Below, one piece after another: positions 46,521 to 55,358 of a stretch of DNA of 64,000 nt. Position numbers and translations under genes: made by a program. Source of the DNA: Acaryochloris sp. CCMEE 5410 (GTDB lineage: Bacteria; Cyanobacteriota; Cyanobacteriia; Thermosynechococcales; Thermosynechococcaceae); assembly GCF_000238775.2 (NCBI RefSeq), contig NZ_AFEJ02000001.1:1798001-1862000 (forward strand). Direction: 5' to 3'. The notes below the pieces were generated by a model. That model worked only from the letters and a program-made list of their open reading frames with translations. It made no database searches and was not told where the DNA came from. How positions within the stretch are numbered: the first letter of the stretch is position 1; each line of letters opens with the position of its first letter.

Positions 46521-46868
46521 ATGGTTGCTAATATCTATGATCCAGATAAACGCAAACTCCTGTCGTCTTTGAGTCATGGTTCGATTTTTCTGAGTGCCTT
46601 GGTGTTATCCATCGGCATCCCGTTGGTCATCTTGCTCGTATCGGATGATCCAGTGATTAAAGAAAATGCTAGAGAATCCATCAACTTTCACGTCAATGTT
46701 TGGTTCTATGGCATTGTCTTTGGCATTTTATGTTGGGTGCTGCTGGGGTGGCCGCTCCTATTCTTATTGTTTATCGGACAGTGGGTAATGCCGATTTTGG
46801 CGATTCGCCATTGTTTTCAAAACCCAGATGAACCCTACAACTACCCGTTCATTTTTCATGTATTGTAG
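46521..46868 (+). CDS. DUF4870/Tic20-like small membrane protein
   Basis: A 115-residue protein with three predicted helices (about 20-42, 55-80, 82-100). The pattern ESINFHVNVWFYGIV, then IRHCFQNPDEPYNYPFIFH, is typical of DUF4870, related to chloroplast Tic20 and cyanobacterial proteins of unknown role. It has its own ATG at 46521 after an AGAGG site. It stands alone after the petH terminator. Confidence 0.82.
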   Translation: MVANIYDPDKRKLLSSLSHGSIFLSALVLSIGIPLVILLVSDDPVIKENARESINFHVNVWFYGIVFGILCWVLLGWPLLFLLFIGQWVMPILAIRHCFQNPDEPYNYPFIFHVL

Positions 46869-46904
46869 GCAGCAGGTTTTGCTGAAGTTAACTGACCCCT
46901 GTCT

Positions 46905-47114
46905 TTAACTATCGCGGCGATCAGTCCAATTACAAACTGGGCAGTGGCAATTGCCAATGGCCCGCTCAGTGATGTGAATGTTTGTTTTGCACTCTGGACA
47001 CTGACCTGTAAAAAATGGATGGGTCATGATCAGCCGCACTTGTTCCATATAGGACAATTGAGACAACATACAGCTCAAGGACGGAGGCATGGTTTGATCA
47101 GGATGGTTAGACAC
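46905..47114 (-). CDS. Small zinc-ribbon protein
   Basis: A 69-residue protein with two CxxC pairs: CPEC near 39-42 and CHCPVC near 56-61, the layout of a single zinc ribbon. The N-terminal half is helical (SLSCMLSQLSYMEQVRLIM). Function unknown; it could bind nucleic acid or a protein partner. It is convergent with the DUF4870 gene (36 bp gap). Confidence 0.6.
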   Translation of the reverse strand: MSNHPDQTMPPSLSCMLSQLSYMEQVRLIMTHPFFTGQCPECKTNIHITERAIGNCHCPVCNWTDRRDS

Positions 47115-47444
47115 GGTCTTTAGGGGTTGGTTCTAGGTAAATACAAACCCGCAGGAGAAAACGTTTCGCTTCGTAACTTTAAGGTATCGATTTCTTTTCG
47201 CAGAGTATATATATAATCTGTCCGATCCAAATGGAGAACAACCACTGAGAAACTACTGAATTCCTGACAATAGGCGGAATTTGTGATTCTTAATGATTTG
47301 CGGGGATATACGGATAGGGGAGACGATCATGGGTCGGATGAGATATATACCTGGCCAGGTATCACAGGGCTAAGCTGATACGAATCACGCTCTGATACCG
47401 TCAGACAGCTAAGATGTCAGGTATTGAATGCACAGGCATGTGGG
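47115..47444. other. Intergenic region before the ATP-grasp gene
   Basis: About 330 bp with no coding ORF. An AT run at about 47209-47216 (TATATATA) could serve as a -10 region in either direction for the divergent genes. The palindrome CCTGGCCAGG lies at 47351-47360. No other structure was seen. Confidence 0.4.
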
Positions 47445-49034
47445 ATGCAAGATCTAGCGGCTGTTGAACAGGCCTTTAAACAGCTTCAAGCCCAGTTGTG
47501 TGATCGCTGGCAAGAGATTGAAACGGTAGATACGGGACATTCCGATATTTTAGTGATCCCCTCGTTTAGCGTGGATCAGCAGGAACTGCAAAAGATTGAT
47601 GGTTTTTTGCACTATGAAGAACGACTGTTGTTTTCCCTGATCCGGCTCCGTGATCCGAAAACACGTTTAATTTATGTAACCTCACAGCCGCTGCCGCCGA
47701 TTGTGATTGATTATTATCTCCAGCTTTTACCGGGGATTCCCTTTTCCCATGCCCGTGATCGCCTGTTGTTACTGCCTATTTATGATCAGTCTCTCAAGCC
47801 CCTGAGTCAGAAAATTTTAGAACGGCCCCGGTTAATGGAGCGGATTCGCCATTCAATGCGACCGGGTTGCTCCTACATGATCTGCTTTAACTCAACCGAT
47901 CTGGAACGGGAAATTTCCGTCAAACTCAATATTCCACTGTTGGCTGCTGATCCGACTCTTTTGCATTTAGGAACGAAGAGTGGGAGTCGGCAGGTGTTTG
48001 CAGAATGTGGTATTCCTCATCCCGATGGCAGTCCTTTGGTGTGGGATACGGAAGCCCTAATAGAGGCGGCAGTGGATCTCTGGCAGCGACAGCCCCAGCT
48101 TCAACGGATGGTCATTAAGCTCAATGAAGGCTTCTCTGGAGAAGGAAATGCGCTGCTGGATCTAAGGAATGTAGGGGATATTGATACCCTCGAAAAAAGA
48201 CGAAACGTGATTTGCGATCGCATTCCCTATCTAACCTTTGAATCTCCCACCGAGACTTGGTCTCATTTTTGCGATCGCATCCCTGAACTCGGCACCATAG
48301 TCGAAGCATTTATCGAAGGGGAGTATAAGACCTCTCCCAGTGTTCAGGGCCAAATTACCCCCAATGGCGAGGTAGAAATTCTCTCAACCCATGATCAGAT
48401 TTTGGGGGGACCCAACCAACAAATTTATTTGGGATGCCGATTTCCTGCCTCAGAAGATTATCGACTCCAGCTTCAGCAGCTAGGCCTTAAAGTCGGTGAA
48501 AATCTGGCTAAAAAAGGAGTACTAGAGCGATATGGGGTAGACTTTGTCGTTGCCAAGCGTGTTTTGGCGGATGGCAGTATCTATTGGGACGTCCAAGCCA
48601 TTGAAATCAACCTCCGGAAAGGGGGCACGACCCACCCCTTTATGACCCTGAAACTGCTGACCAACGGCTTTTATGACATGCATAGTGGCCTATTCTTTGG
48701 CCAGCAAGGATTGCCAAAGTATTATGTGGCTTCCGATAATTTGTGTGACTCCTCTTATCAAGGATTATTACCCGACGACTTGATGGATATTATTGCCCGT
48801 CACCATCTCCATTTTGAGACGGGGAGCGAGATGGGGACCGTCTTTCATCTAATGGGGTGTTTATCTGAGTTTGGCAAAGTGGGTTTGACCAGCATCGCTA
48901 ATTCACCCGAACAGGCAGATACGATTTACAACCAGGTGATAGAGATTTTGAATCAGGAGACCCGGCCAAAACCCATTGTGCAGACTCCAGAAACGGAGCC
49001 TACGCTGCCGATTGGCTGGAGTATAGGCAGTTAA
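47445..49034 (+). CDS. ATP-grasp ligase, PGM1-like (carboxylate-amine ligase type)
   Basis: A 529-residue protein with an ATP-grasp core. Visible ATP-grasp segments are MVIKLNEGFSGEGNALLDL near 225-243 (nucleotide Lys and Gly-rich loop), GTIVEAFIEGEYKTSPSVQG, and the metal site IYWDVQAIEINLRKGGTTHP. This pattern is like the peptide ligase PGM1, which joins amino acids in pheganomycin synthesis, and related uncharacterised cyanobacterial proteins. The product is unknown here. The frame is open to TTG 47424; the ATG at 47445 has GTGGG just before it. A short secreted protein gene follows 119 bp downstream. Confidence 0.82.
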   Translation: MQDLAAVEQAFKQLQAQLCDRWQEIETVDTGHSDILVIPSFSVDQQELQKIDGFLHYEERLLFSLIRLRDPKTRLIYVTSQPLPPIVIDYYLQLLPGIPFSHARDRLLLLPIYDQSLKPLSQKILERPRLMERIRHSMRPGCSYMICFNSTDLEREISVKLNIPLLAADPTLLHLGTKSGSRQVFAECGIPHPDGSPLVWDTEALIEAAVDLWQRQPQLQRMVIKLNEGFSGEGNALLDLRNVGDIDTLEKRRNVICDRIPYLTFESPTETWSHFCDRIPELGTIVEAFIEGEYKTSPSVQGQITPNGEVEILSTHDQILGGPNQQIYLGCRFPASEDYRLQLQQLGLKVGENLAKKGVLERYGVDFVVAKRVLADGSIYWDVQAIEINLRKGGTTHPFMTLKLLTNGFYDMHSGLFFGQQGLPKYYVASDNLCDSSYQGLLPDDLMDIIARHHLHFETGSEMGTVFHLMGCLSEFGKVGLTSIANSPEQADTIYNQVIEILNQETRPKPIVQTPETEPTLPIGWSIGS

Positions 49035-49153
49035 CGGACGGTTCTGAAATGCTCCAGTCATCGACAGCTATGGGAATGCTCGTCTTTGCATAGCCCCGGC
49101 AGTCTACCGAAAGATCAGGCTAGATTAGGGGCATGGGTATTAGAGGCAGGCCG

Positions 49154-49492
49154 ATGGTAAACCTAAACTGTAATCGTCACATGCGACCTTGCAAGGCTGA
49201 CATTAAGTTGCCAATGGTTGTACTGGGTTTAACCCTTGGTCTGACGGCGATGCCGGTACGGGCTGTGCCAACGGTTTCTCCAGGCTTTTTCGCCACCCAG
49301 AACGCCGCAGAAGATTTTTTTAAGGTCGGTCGCCAACATCTGGAGCACGAAATCAGGCGGCTAGAACAGCGACAAAGTCAGCGGCCAGAAAAAATACTTC
49401 AAGTTGATGACAACACGAAGCTCAATGAAAAAGAACTGGAAAATTGGGAACGTTTACATCCTCAACACCAGCTCCATCAGAAATTTAAGTGA
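49154..49492 (+). CDS. Small secreted hypothetical protein
   Basis: A 112-residue protein with a signal peptide (hydrophobic PMVVLGLTLGLTAMPVRA, cleavage expected after ...VRA) and a mature part of about 75 charged residues, mostly helical (KVGRQHLEHEIRRLEQRQSQ). No family recognised. The start is ATG 49154; ATG 49133 is 7 codons upstream. It ends 2 bp before the convergent permease gene. Confidence 0.65.
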   Translation: MVNLNCNRHMRPCKADIKLPMVVLGLTLGLTAMPVRAVPTVSPGFFATQNAAEDFFKVGRQHLEHEIRRLEQRQSQRPEKILQVDDNTKLNEKELENWERLHPQHQLHQKFK

Positions 49493-49494
49493 GA

Positions 49495-50382
49495 TTAGCC
49501 GAGACGGCGATAGAGTAGTTTCTGAATGCTTAAGAGTGCTAGGGCATCAAAGCCGAATAGCAGCAATAAGGAACCTGCTAAGCTGACCGAACCCCAAGGT
49601 GCCTCCATTACCACGCTAGTGAAGCTCCAGTCATTATGGAGGTAAAGATAACGAATCGGCTCAATGGCAAAGCTGAGGGGATTTAAGCTTGCGACCACCT
49701 GTAGCCAAGTGGGCATAAAGGCCAAGGGGACCAAAGCTGTGCTAGCGAACAATAGGGGTAGATTCGTGACAAAAATAACGGCAATTAGCTCAATATGACC
49801 CGGTAAGGCAAAAGACAGTCCCAAGCTAAGGGCTGTTACCCCTAAAACGAGCAGTAAAACAATGAGAGCAACAATGGCCAAACCCACTGTATTGGGCAAC
49901 CCCGCTCCCATAAAGAAGCTGAGAGCCATAATGGCTAGGGTTTGAATCAAGCTCAAAGTGGTGATAAAAATCGCCGATGCCATCACGATTGAAAAGCGGG
50001 ACGCCAGGGGAGCCACCAGCAGCCGATTCAAAAAACCAAATTCCCGGTCAAACATCACCGGGAGCCCTGCATTTAAGGCCCCACTAAAAGCTGTAAACAC
50101 AATGACGCCTGCACTGAGGAACTGGCCATAGCTTTGGCTGGTGCCAAATAGGCCTTCCGGTACATTTTTAAAGAGGGCACCAAACAGAACCAACCACATC
50201 AAAGGCTGAATAATGCCAGCGATTAAAGTGGTAGGGCGTCGTTTCAGTTGAATAAACAGACGGCGGGTTAGGGCGACCGTCTCTTGCAAGAATTCCCCAG
50301 AAACAATCCCAGGGGTCGTTAATAAATCGGCTTGAACACCTGAGTTAGCGACAGAGTTGGTGTTAGCAGAGGTGATGGTCAT
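49495..50382 (-). CDS. ABC-2 type exporter permease (DrrB-like)
   Basis: A 295-residue membrane subunit of an exporter, with six predicted helices after a 40-residue cytoplasmic leader. The motif RRPTTLIAGIIQPLMWLVLF is typical of ABC-2 permeases, and MFDREFGFLNRLLVAPLASR is the coupling region. It pairs with the ATP-binding gene 82 bp upstream. The DrrAB group exports lipids, drugs or glycolipids; the substrate is unknown. Confidence 0.9.
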   Translation of the reverse strand: MTITSANTNSVANSGVQADLLTTPGIVSGEFLQETVALTRRLFIQLKRRPTTLIAGIIQPLMWLVLFGALFKNVPEGLFGTSQSYGQFLSAGVIVFTAFSGALNAGLPVMFDREFGFLNRLLVAPLASRFSIVMASAIFITTLSLIQTLAIMALSFFMGAGLPNTVGLAIVALIVLLLVLGVTALSLGLSFALPGHIELIAVIFVTNLPLLFASTALVPLAFMPTWLQVVASLNPLSFAIEPIRYLYLHNDWSFTSVVMEAPWGSVSLAGSLLLLFGFDALALLSIQKLLYRRLG

Positions 50383-50464
50383 AACAAAGTTTTAAAAGTT
50401 GGTATCTAGATTCAGAAGAAATTGAGGATCCATCGACGGTAAGTTGATCCTAAACGATAGGGAG

Positions 50465-51484
50465 CTAACGCATATTCTCTTTGCGTTCTTTTTTGCGATC
50501 GCGAGTACCTGCCGCTGCCATCTCAGCATCCAACAAGGTTCGTCCCGTGGCAGCCAGATAAACATCATCCAAACTTGGACGGGCTTGGGCAATGCTAAAG
50601 ATAGGCAACCCGGCCTCTTTTAGGGCAGTTTGAATACTTAAAAGGGCATCTCCTTGGGAAGATACCACCATATTGAGTGAGTTGCCTTGAGCAGGATTGA
50701 TAATCACGTCCTGAACAAAGGGCAAGGCAGTTGTCATGGCCTGGGCCTTTTGCGCCTCTTGATCTGGGGTAAATTCCCGAATCTTGAGGGTGACTCGATC
50801 CCCTCCCACTTGGTCTTTCAGTTCCGTGGGAGCTCCTTCAGCAATGACAGTGCCTTGGTCAATAATGGCAACGCGATCGGCAAGGGCATCAATTTCTTCT
50901 AGATAATGACTCGTCAGTAGAATAGTCGTGCCTCGCTCGCGCAGTCCTTGTAGAAAGTCCCAGATCACGACCCGACTTTCAATATCTAAGCCAACCGTGG
51001 GTTCATCTAAAACTAATACAGCAGGTTCATGCAATAAACCTGCTGCAAGGTCAAGCCGTTTACGGATACCGCCAGAATAGGTACCTGTTTTGGTATCAGC
51101 CCAACTTTGCAAATCTAGAAGGGTTAAAACTTTTTCCACCTGACCAGCAATTGTTTTGGCCGGTAAATGATAGAGAGCCGCTTGCAGTTGCAGCAATTCT
51201 CGACCGGTGAGGACTTTATCCAGGGCAACTTCTTGGGCAATATATCCCAACAGTTGACGAGCAGCTCTGGGATGTTTTTGCACGGAGACCCCATTAACTT
51301 CGATGGTGCCATCATCCGGAGTGGCTAAGCTGCATAGGCAACGTAAGGTTGTAGTTTTACCAGCACCGTTGGGTCCTAGCAAGCCAAAAATCTCTCCTGG
51401 TTGAATTTGAAAGGAGACATCTTTAACTGCTTCAACCTTGCCGTAGGATTTTTTTAGGTTTTGGATGAGAACAGCAGGAGCCAT
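50465..51484 (-). CDS. ABC exporter ATP-binding protein (DrrA-like)
   Basis: A 339-residue ATPase. Walker A GLLGPNGAGKTTTLRCL near 37, Q-loop in AQEVALDKVLTG, signature YSGGIRKRLDLAAGLL, Walker B VLVLDEPTVGLD, and H-loop LLTSHYLEEID are all present. Residues 230-325 are a C-terminal domain like that of DrrA (TLKIREFTPDQEAQ through PSLDDVYLAATG). It is the first gene of the pair with the permease, and its start is ATG 51484. Confidence 0.93.
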   Translation of the reverse strand: MAPAVLIQNLKKSYGKVEAVKDVSFQIQPGEIFGLLGPNGAGKTTTLRCLCSLATPDDGTIEVNGVSVQKHPRAARQLLGYIAQEVALDKVLTGRELLQLQAALYHLPAKTIAGQVEKVLTLLDLQSWADTKTGTYSGGIRKRLDLAAGLLHEPAVLVLDEPTVGLDIESRVVIWDFLQGLRERGTTILLTSHYLEEIDALADRVAIIDQGTVIAEGAPTELKDQVGGDRVTLKIREFTPDQEAQKAQAMTTALPFVQDVIINPAQGNSLNMVVSSQGDALLSIQTALKEAGLPIFSIAQARPSLDDVYLAATGRTLLDAEMAAAGTRDRKKERKENMR

Positions 51485-51814
51485 AGAATCACAAATCTCA
51501 ACAGGCAGTCTTTCTTATTTTATTACTGTGTCTACGATGCAATTGCATGAATCTTAGGAATTGCGAGTTGAGATTGTAGTTGTTGGAGCCAAATGTTCCA
51601 GAAATCTCTCAACCACTAGGCCATATAGCAATATCATTTGGCTTAAAATCGGCTTTTTCCCTATGATTGATTGATTTACATAGCTAGGCTTTACTTTAAG
51701 TAGTTTAAGCCTGTTATCCGCTGAATATTGTTATAGGTCTTTAGAAAAAGAGGTCCCTATCAATCTGAATAAAAAAAATTTTAGATGGGATAAATTCAGC
51801 GTGAATTTATGACC
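51485..51814. other. Intergenic region between drrA-like gene and ctaB
   Basis: About 330 bp, AT-rich, with no ORF. Next to ctaB there is a hairpin, ATAAATTCA (51790-51798) with TGAATTTAT (51802-51810), and further on, on the minus strand, a T8 run. Together these probably end the ctaA-ctaB transcript. The rest should carry the promoter of the exporter genes. Confidence 0.5.
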
Positions 51815-52789
51815 TTAGCCAATACTGGGTATCCAAGCTTGCAGGATATGGGTGGAGTGGTGCCACATCTGTTGAGTCCAGGGGAGACTATCTACGCCCA
51901 TCCCTGCACAGAGCAGCATCATATACAGAATTGAGAACTTGAAGACGGACCGGGCAATCTGCTTATCGTCTGGAGTTTGAGTCAGTTGCCACGCTTTGTG
52001 GATAAATTTCCCCCAGAGCACAACGGCTATCGACGCATATAGCGCACCAGACACTTTTAAGGGATATACCAATAACAGGGTGACGGGTAACAACAAAAGC
52101 GTGTAGACAAAGGTTTGATTGGCAGTAGTAGCCATACCATTCACCACAGGCATCATGGGAACGCCCACTTTGGAGTAATCTTCTTCAATCATCATGGCGA
52201 GGGGCCAAAAATGGGGTGGAGTCCAGATGAAGATGATGGCAAACAGGACCCAAGCGGCCCAACTCAATTCTCCAGTGACCGCAGCCCAGCCCACTAGGGG
52301 GGGAATCGCACCTGCAGCACCCCCAATCACAATATTCTGGGTGGATGAGCGCTTCAGCCAGTAAGTATAGACCCCGATATAAACGGCAATACCCGCCATC
52401 GCGAGACAGGCACTCAGGAGATTGGCACCAAAGGTCAACAGGAAAAAGGCGGTGAGGGCTAAAGCTACTGCAAACACACTGGCTTGCCAAACTTGAATTC
52501 GCCCAGAGGGAAGAGGACGATGCCGAGTTCGCTCCATGATGTAATCGATGTCGCGATCGTAAATACAGTTGATGGTATTGGCCGACCCTGCAGCACAAGC
52601 ACCTGCTAGTAACGTCGTGAGAAATAATCGCGGGCCGACTTGTCCAGAGGAAGCAACCCACATTGCAGATGCCGTTGTAATCAAAAACAACAAAATCAGC
52701 CGGGGTTTAGTCAGTTGATAGAAATCGATGCAGGTCTGAGCAAAACCAGGATGAAGCCAAGGAACCTCAGCCCATATGGTTTTTTGCAT
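51815..52789 (-). CDS. ctaB: Protoheme IX farnesyltransferase
   Basis: Attaches a farnesyl group to heme B to give heme O, the first step to the heme A used by cytochrome oxidase. It has 324 residues and a UbiA-family polytopic structure. The first Asp-rich region is NTINCIYDRDIDYIMERTRH, and ATTANQTFVYTLLLLPVTLL lies further on. It follows ctaA by 38-67 bp in the same direction and stands divergent from ctaCDE. Confidence 0.95.
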   Translation of the reverse strand: MQKTIWAEVPWLHPGFAQTCIDFYQLTKPRLILLFLITTASAMWVASSGQVGPRLFLTTLLAGACAAGSANTINCIYDRDIDYIMERTRHRPLPSGRIQVWQASVFAVALALTAFFLLTFGANLLSACLAMAGIAVYIGVYTYWLKRSSTQNIVIGGAAGAIPPLVGWAAVTGELSWAAWVLFAIIFIWTPPHFWPLAMMIEEDYSKVGVPMMPVVNGMATTANQTFVYTLLLLPVTLLLVYPLKVSGALYASIAVVLWGKFIHKAWQLTQTPDDKQIARSVFKFSILYMMLLCAGMGVDSLPWTQQMWHHSTHILQAWIPSIG

Positions 52790-52856
52790 ATTTAAGCCTC
52801 TGAATAAATTCCAAGATGGGGCAAGACGATGATAAATGTAGCGAATGTGAGAAAAC

Positions 52857-53828
52857 TTAAGACGGTTCTAAAGAGCCTGCCATTGTGATTGGGACGGTTT
52901 GTAAGGGTTGCACATATTCCGCCTGATGGCGATCTCGAATCGCGATCACGCTGAAGATCACTAGGGTGCCTAATAAACTGGCCCCAATGGCTTGATGGGC
53001 AACGGTTAAGCCGACAACTTGCAGGTGCAACCGTAAGGTTGATATGCCTACTAGAATTTGTAGGCTTAACAAGCCTAAAGCCAGTTTTCCCAATCCCCTT
53101 AAACGCGGGTGCAGGGCTGGAGTTCGCCAAGCTAAAAACACCAAGGCGAGAACTGCAAGGGTGGGAGGAACAACCCCAACAAAGTGGTTATACATAATCC
53201 GACAAAGCTGTGCCCCTGCCAGACATTGGTGAGCAGCCCAACGAGAAGCCACTAAGCCGCCGAGGATACTTTGGAAATAGATGAGCACTCCAGCGAGGGT
53301 GCTGAGCCAAGGAAGTCGAGCCACAACCCCCGTTCCCTGATAGGGCATTAAGCTACTGCCTAGCACTAACATGCTGCTAAAAAAGAGCAATCCGGTCGCT
53401 AGATGAGCGGTCACAATATCAAATCGCAAAAGTTGGGTGACCGTTAATCCGCCTAAGACGCCTTGGAAGATAATTAAGCCAAGACACAGGGTCGTAACGA
53501 TGGGTACCCATTTGGGTAATTGCGATTTCCACCGCCAGGTCGCCCCCACTAACACCATCATCAAGAGACCGAGGGAAGAGGCAATGAGACGATGAAACCA
53601 CTCTAGGAAAACCTGGAGATTCATCTGTTCCTTAGGAATCAGCTCCCCGTAGCATAGGGGCCAATCTGGGCAGGATAATCCTGCATTCATTACCCGTGTT
53701 GCACTGCCTAAGGCCATTAAAAAGAGTGTCAATAGGGCCATGGCGAAAAACGCATAGCTGAAGAGCTGACAAGGTGTTCTTTTCGCTGAATTGGCACCTG
53801 AGGAGTGGTTCTGTAGTATGTCGGCCAT
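52857..53828 (-). CDS. ctaA: Heme A synthase (COX15/CtaA)
   Basis: Oxidises heme O to heme A. It is a polytopic protein with about eight helices. Conserved His residues are seen in EWFHRLIASSLG, IVTAHLATGLL, MYNHFVGVVPP and TVAHQAIGASLL, and the loop Cys in MNAGLSCPDWPLCYGELIP is the signature. The start was set at ATG 53828 (MADILQNHSSG), giving 323 residues; the frame is open to GTG 53867. Confidence 0.93.
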   Translation of the reverse strand: MADILQNHSSGANSAKRTPCQLFSYAFFAMALLTLFLMALGSATRVMNAGLSCPDWPLCYGELIPKEQMNLQVFLEWFHRLIASSLGLLMMVLVGATWRWKSQLPKWVPIVTTLCLGLIIFQGVLGGLTVTQLLRFDIVTAHLATGLLFFSSMLVLGSSLMPYQGTGVVARLPWLSTLAGVLIYFQSILGGLVASRWAAHQCLAGAQLCRIMYNHFVGVVPPTLAVLALVFLAWRTPALHPRLRGLGKLALGLLSLQILVGISTLRLHLQVVGLTVAHQAIGASLLGTLVIFSVIAIRDRHQAEYVQPLQTVPITMAGSLEPS

Positions 53829-53867
53829 AGATTGTGTCAACAACGATAGGAAGGGGAGTGTAACCAC

Positions 53868-54305
53868 ATCAGTGGTTATTAACTTTTAATAGTTCGCTAC
53901 TAGTAGAGATCTATCGAAGCTTGGTCAGAATAGATACACTGTAACCACTATTTTCCTGACGCTGGAATGGCCTGAAACATATTGCTACACAAGTGTCGCA
54001 GCTTGCTTAACACTATTGCGGATATTACCTTTTTTTAAGGGTTCTACTAAAAGGTAGATAGACATGGACTTTTGTAAGGAAACTTTAAGGTTCAGTTATC
54101 TCCAAATCTAGAATCAACTGCCAAGATAGAAGGGTCTGTTGTCTTGTCAGGATCCCAAAGAAAAGCCTAAGACTGCTGATCAGAGTTCCACCTTACCGAG
54201 GGAGCTGATCTACCGTAGTAGGTGATGTTGAAGGTCTTGAAATAGGTGTTTAAATCTTCTTATCGTTTGGCCTGATATCCGCTCTATCACTACAGGAAAA
54301 TCACT
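53868..54305. other. Divergent promoter region ctaA / ctaC
   Basis: About 438 bp between the heme A genes and the oxidase operon, with no ORF. An imperfect hairpin, ACCTTTT (54027-54033) with AAAAGGT (54049-54055), is visible. This region must control both the oxidase and its cofactor synthesis, but no named operator could be recognised. Confidence 0.45.
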
Positions 54306-55292
54306 GTGAAAGTTCCAACGGCGATTCTCACCTTAATTATTGGGATTTTAATTACCCTTGCGAGTCTTTGGGTCAGTCAAAACAATGATTTATTACTGCC
54401 CATCGCTGCAGCATCTGAAGCAGCAGAAATCGATCGATTATTCGCATCGATGATGGCCATTGCTACCGGCCTATTTCTGATTGTTCAAGGGGCGTTGCTA
54501 TATTCCTTATTTGCGTTTCGCCGTAAGTCAGATGATCAGACGGATGCTGAACCCGTGCATGGCAATGTGCCTTTAGAAATTGTCTGGACTGCCATTCCTG
54601 CAATGCTAGTGCTGTGGTTGGGAATCTACAGTTTCGATGTCTATCAGAGCATTGATAGTGTCGGTACGATGGGATCTCATAATATGGCCCATCAACATGG
54701 CGATATGGAACGGGTGGCTGATGCAGATGCCGCAACTATGGTCACCGATCAAGGTCAGATGTATTCGGATGCGCTTAGCCAAGCAGTGGCGACTGAAACC
54801 GTTGAGCCTTTGCAAGTTAATGTAGATGGCTTGCAATATGCTTGGCTATTTACCTATCCCGATACGGGCATCATCTCCGGCGAACTCCATCTCCCCGTCA
54901 ATCGACCGGTAACCCTCAACATCACGGCGAGGGATGTGATTCATGCGTTTTGGGTGCCTGAGTTTCGCCTGAAGCAAGATGCGGTCCCTGGGCAGGTCAC
55001 TCATTTGAATTTTCAGCCTACGGAAGAAGGGGTTTATCCCGTGATTTGTGCAGAGCTATGTGGGGCATATCATGGCGCGATGAAAACCCGCTCCATTGTT
55101 CATTCAGGCCCTGAGTACCAAGCTTGGGTAGATAGTCAGCTCGTGGCGAATACGTCGAAGGAGACGGTAGCTCAATCTATAACTGTGTCTCCCTTAGAAC
55201 ACCATGCTGCGGCGATGGGTCTGCCTCATCACCTGCATAAACCCCATCAGTCGGATTTAGCTCAGGTTGACCACGCCCCTTCAGCCTCCTGA
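54306..55292 (+). CDS. ctaC: Cytochrome c oxidase subunit II
   Basis: Receives electrons from cytochrome c or plastocyanin through a CuA centre. It has 328 residues and two membrane helices (about 4-24 and 47-68, then a third near 90). The CuA ligands are in the motif CAELCGAYHGAM, with an upstream His in HAFWVPEFRLKQD. The start codon is GTG (MKVPTAILTL). The C-terminus after 275 is His/Pro/Ser-rich and variable. It is the first gene of ctaCDE. Confidence 0.96.
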   Translation: MKVPTAILTLIIGILITLASLWVSQNNDLLLPIAAASEAAEIDRLFASMMAIATGLFLIVQGALLYSLFAFRRKSDDQTDAEPVHGNVPLEIVWTAIPAMLVLWLGIYSFDVYQSIDSVGTMGSHNMAHQHGDMERVADADAATMVTDQGQMYSDALSQAVATETVEPLQVNVDGLQYAWLFTYPDTGIISGELHLPVNRPVTLNITARDVIHAFWVPEFRLKQDAVPGQVTHLNFQPTEEGVYPVICAELCGAYHGAMKTRSIVHSGPEYQAWVDSQLVANTSKETVAQSITVSPLEHHAAAMGLPHHLHKPHQSDLAQVDHAPSAS

Positions 55293-55358
55293 CAACAAGA
55301 TTTATTTTGACGACAAGACAACGATTTCTGTGATCACCCCGGGATAAAGGATTGATTT

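Noticed and set aside
48210-48285. Two nearby copies of a GCGATCGC-containing sequence in the ATP-grasp gene
   Set aside because: These are HIP1 octamers, abundant in cyanobacterial genomes, and encode the local CDRIP repeat; no further structure.
52185-52661. 158-codon ORF inside ctaB
   Set aside because: Another frame of the well-supported ctaB gene; Cys/Ser/Arg-rich shadow composition.
52792-53130. 112-codon ORF overlapping the end of ctaA
   Set aside because: Shadow of ctaA in another frame, with no domain.
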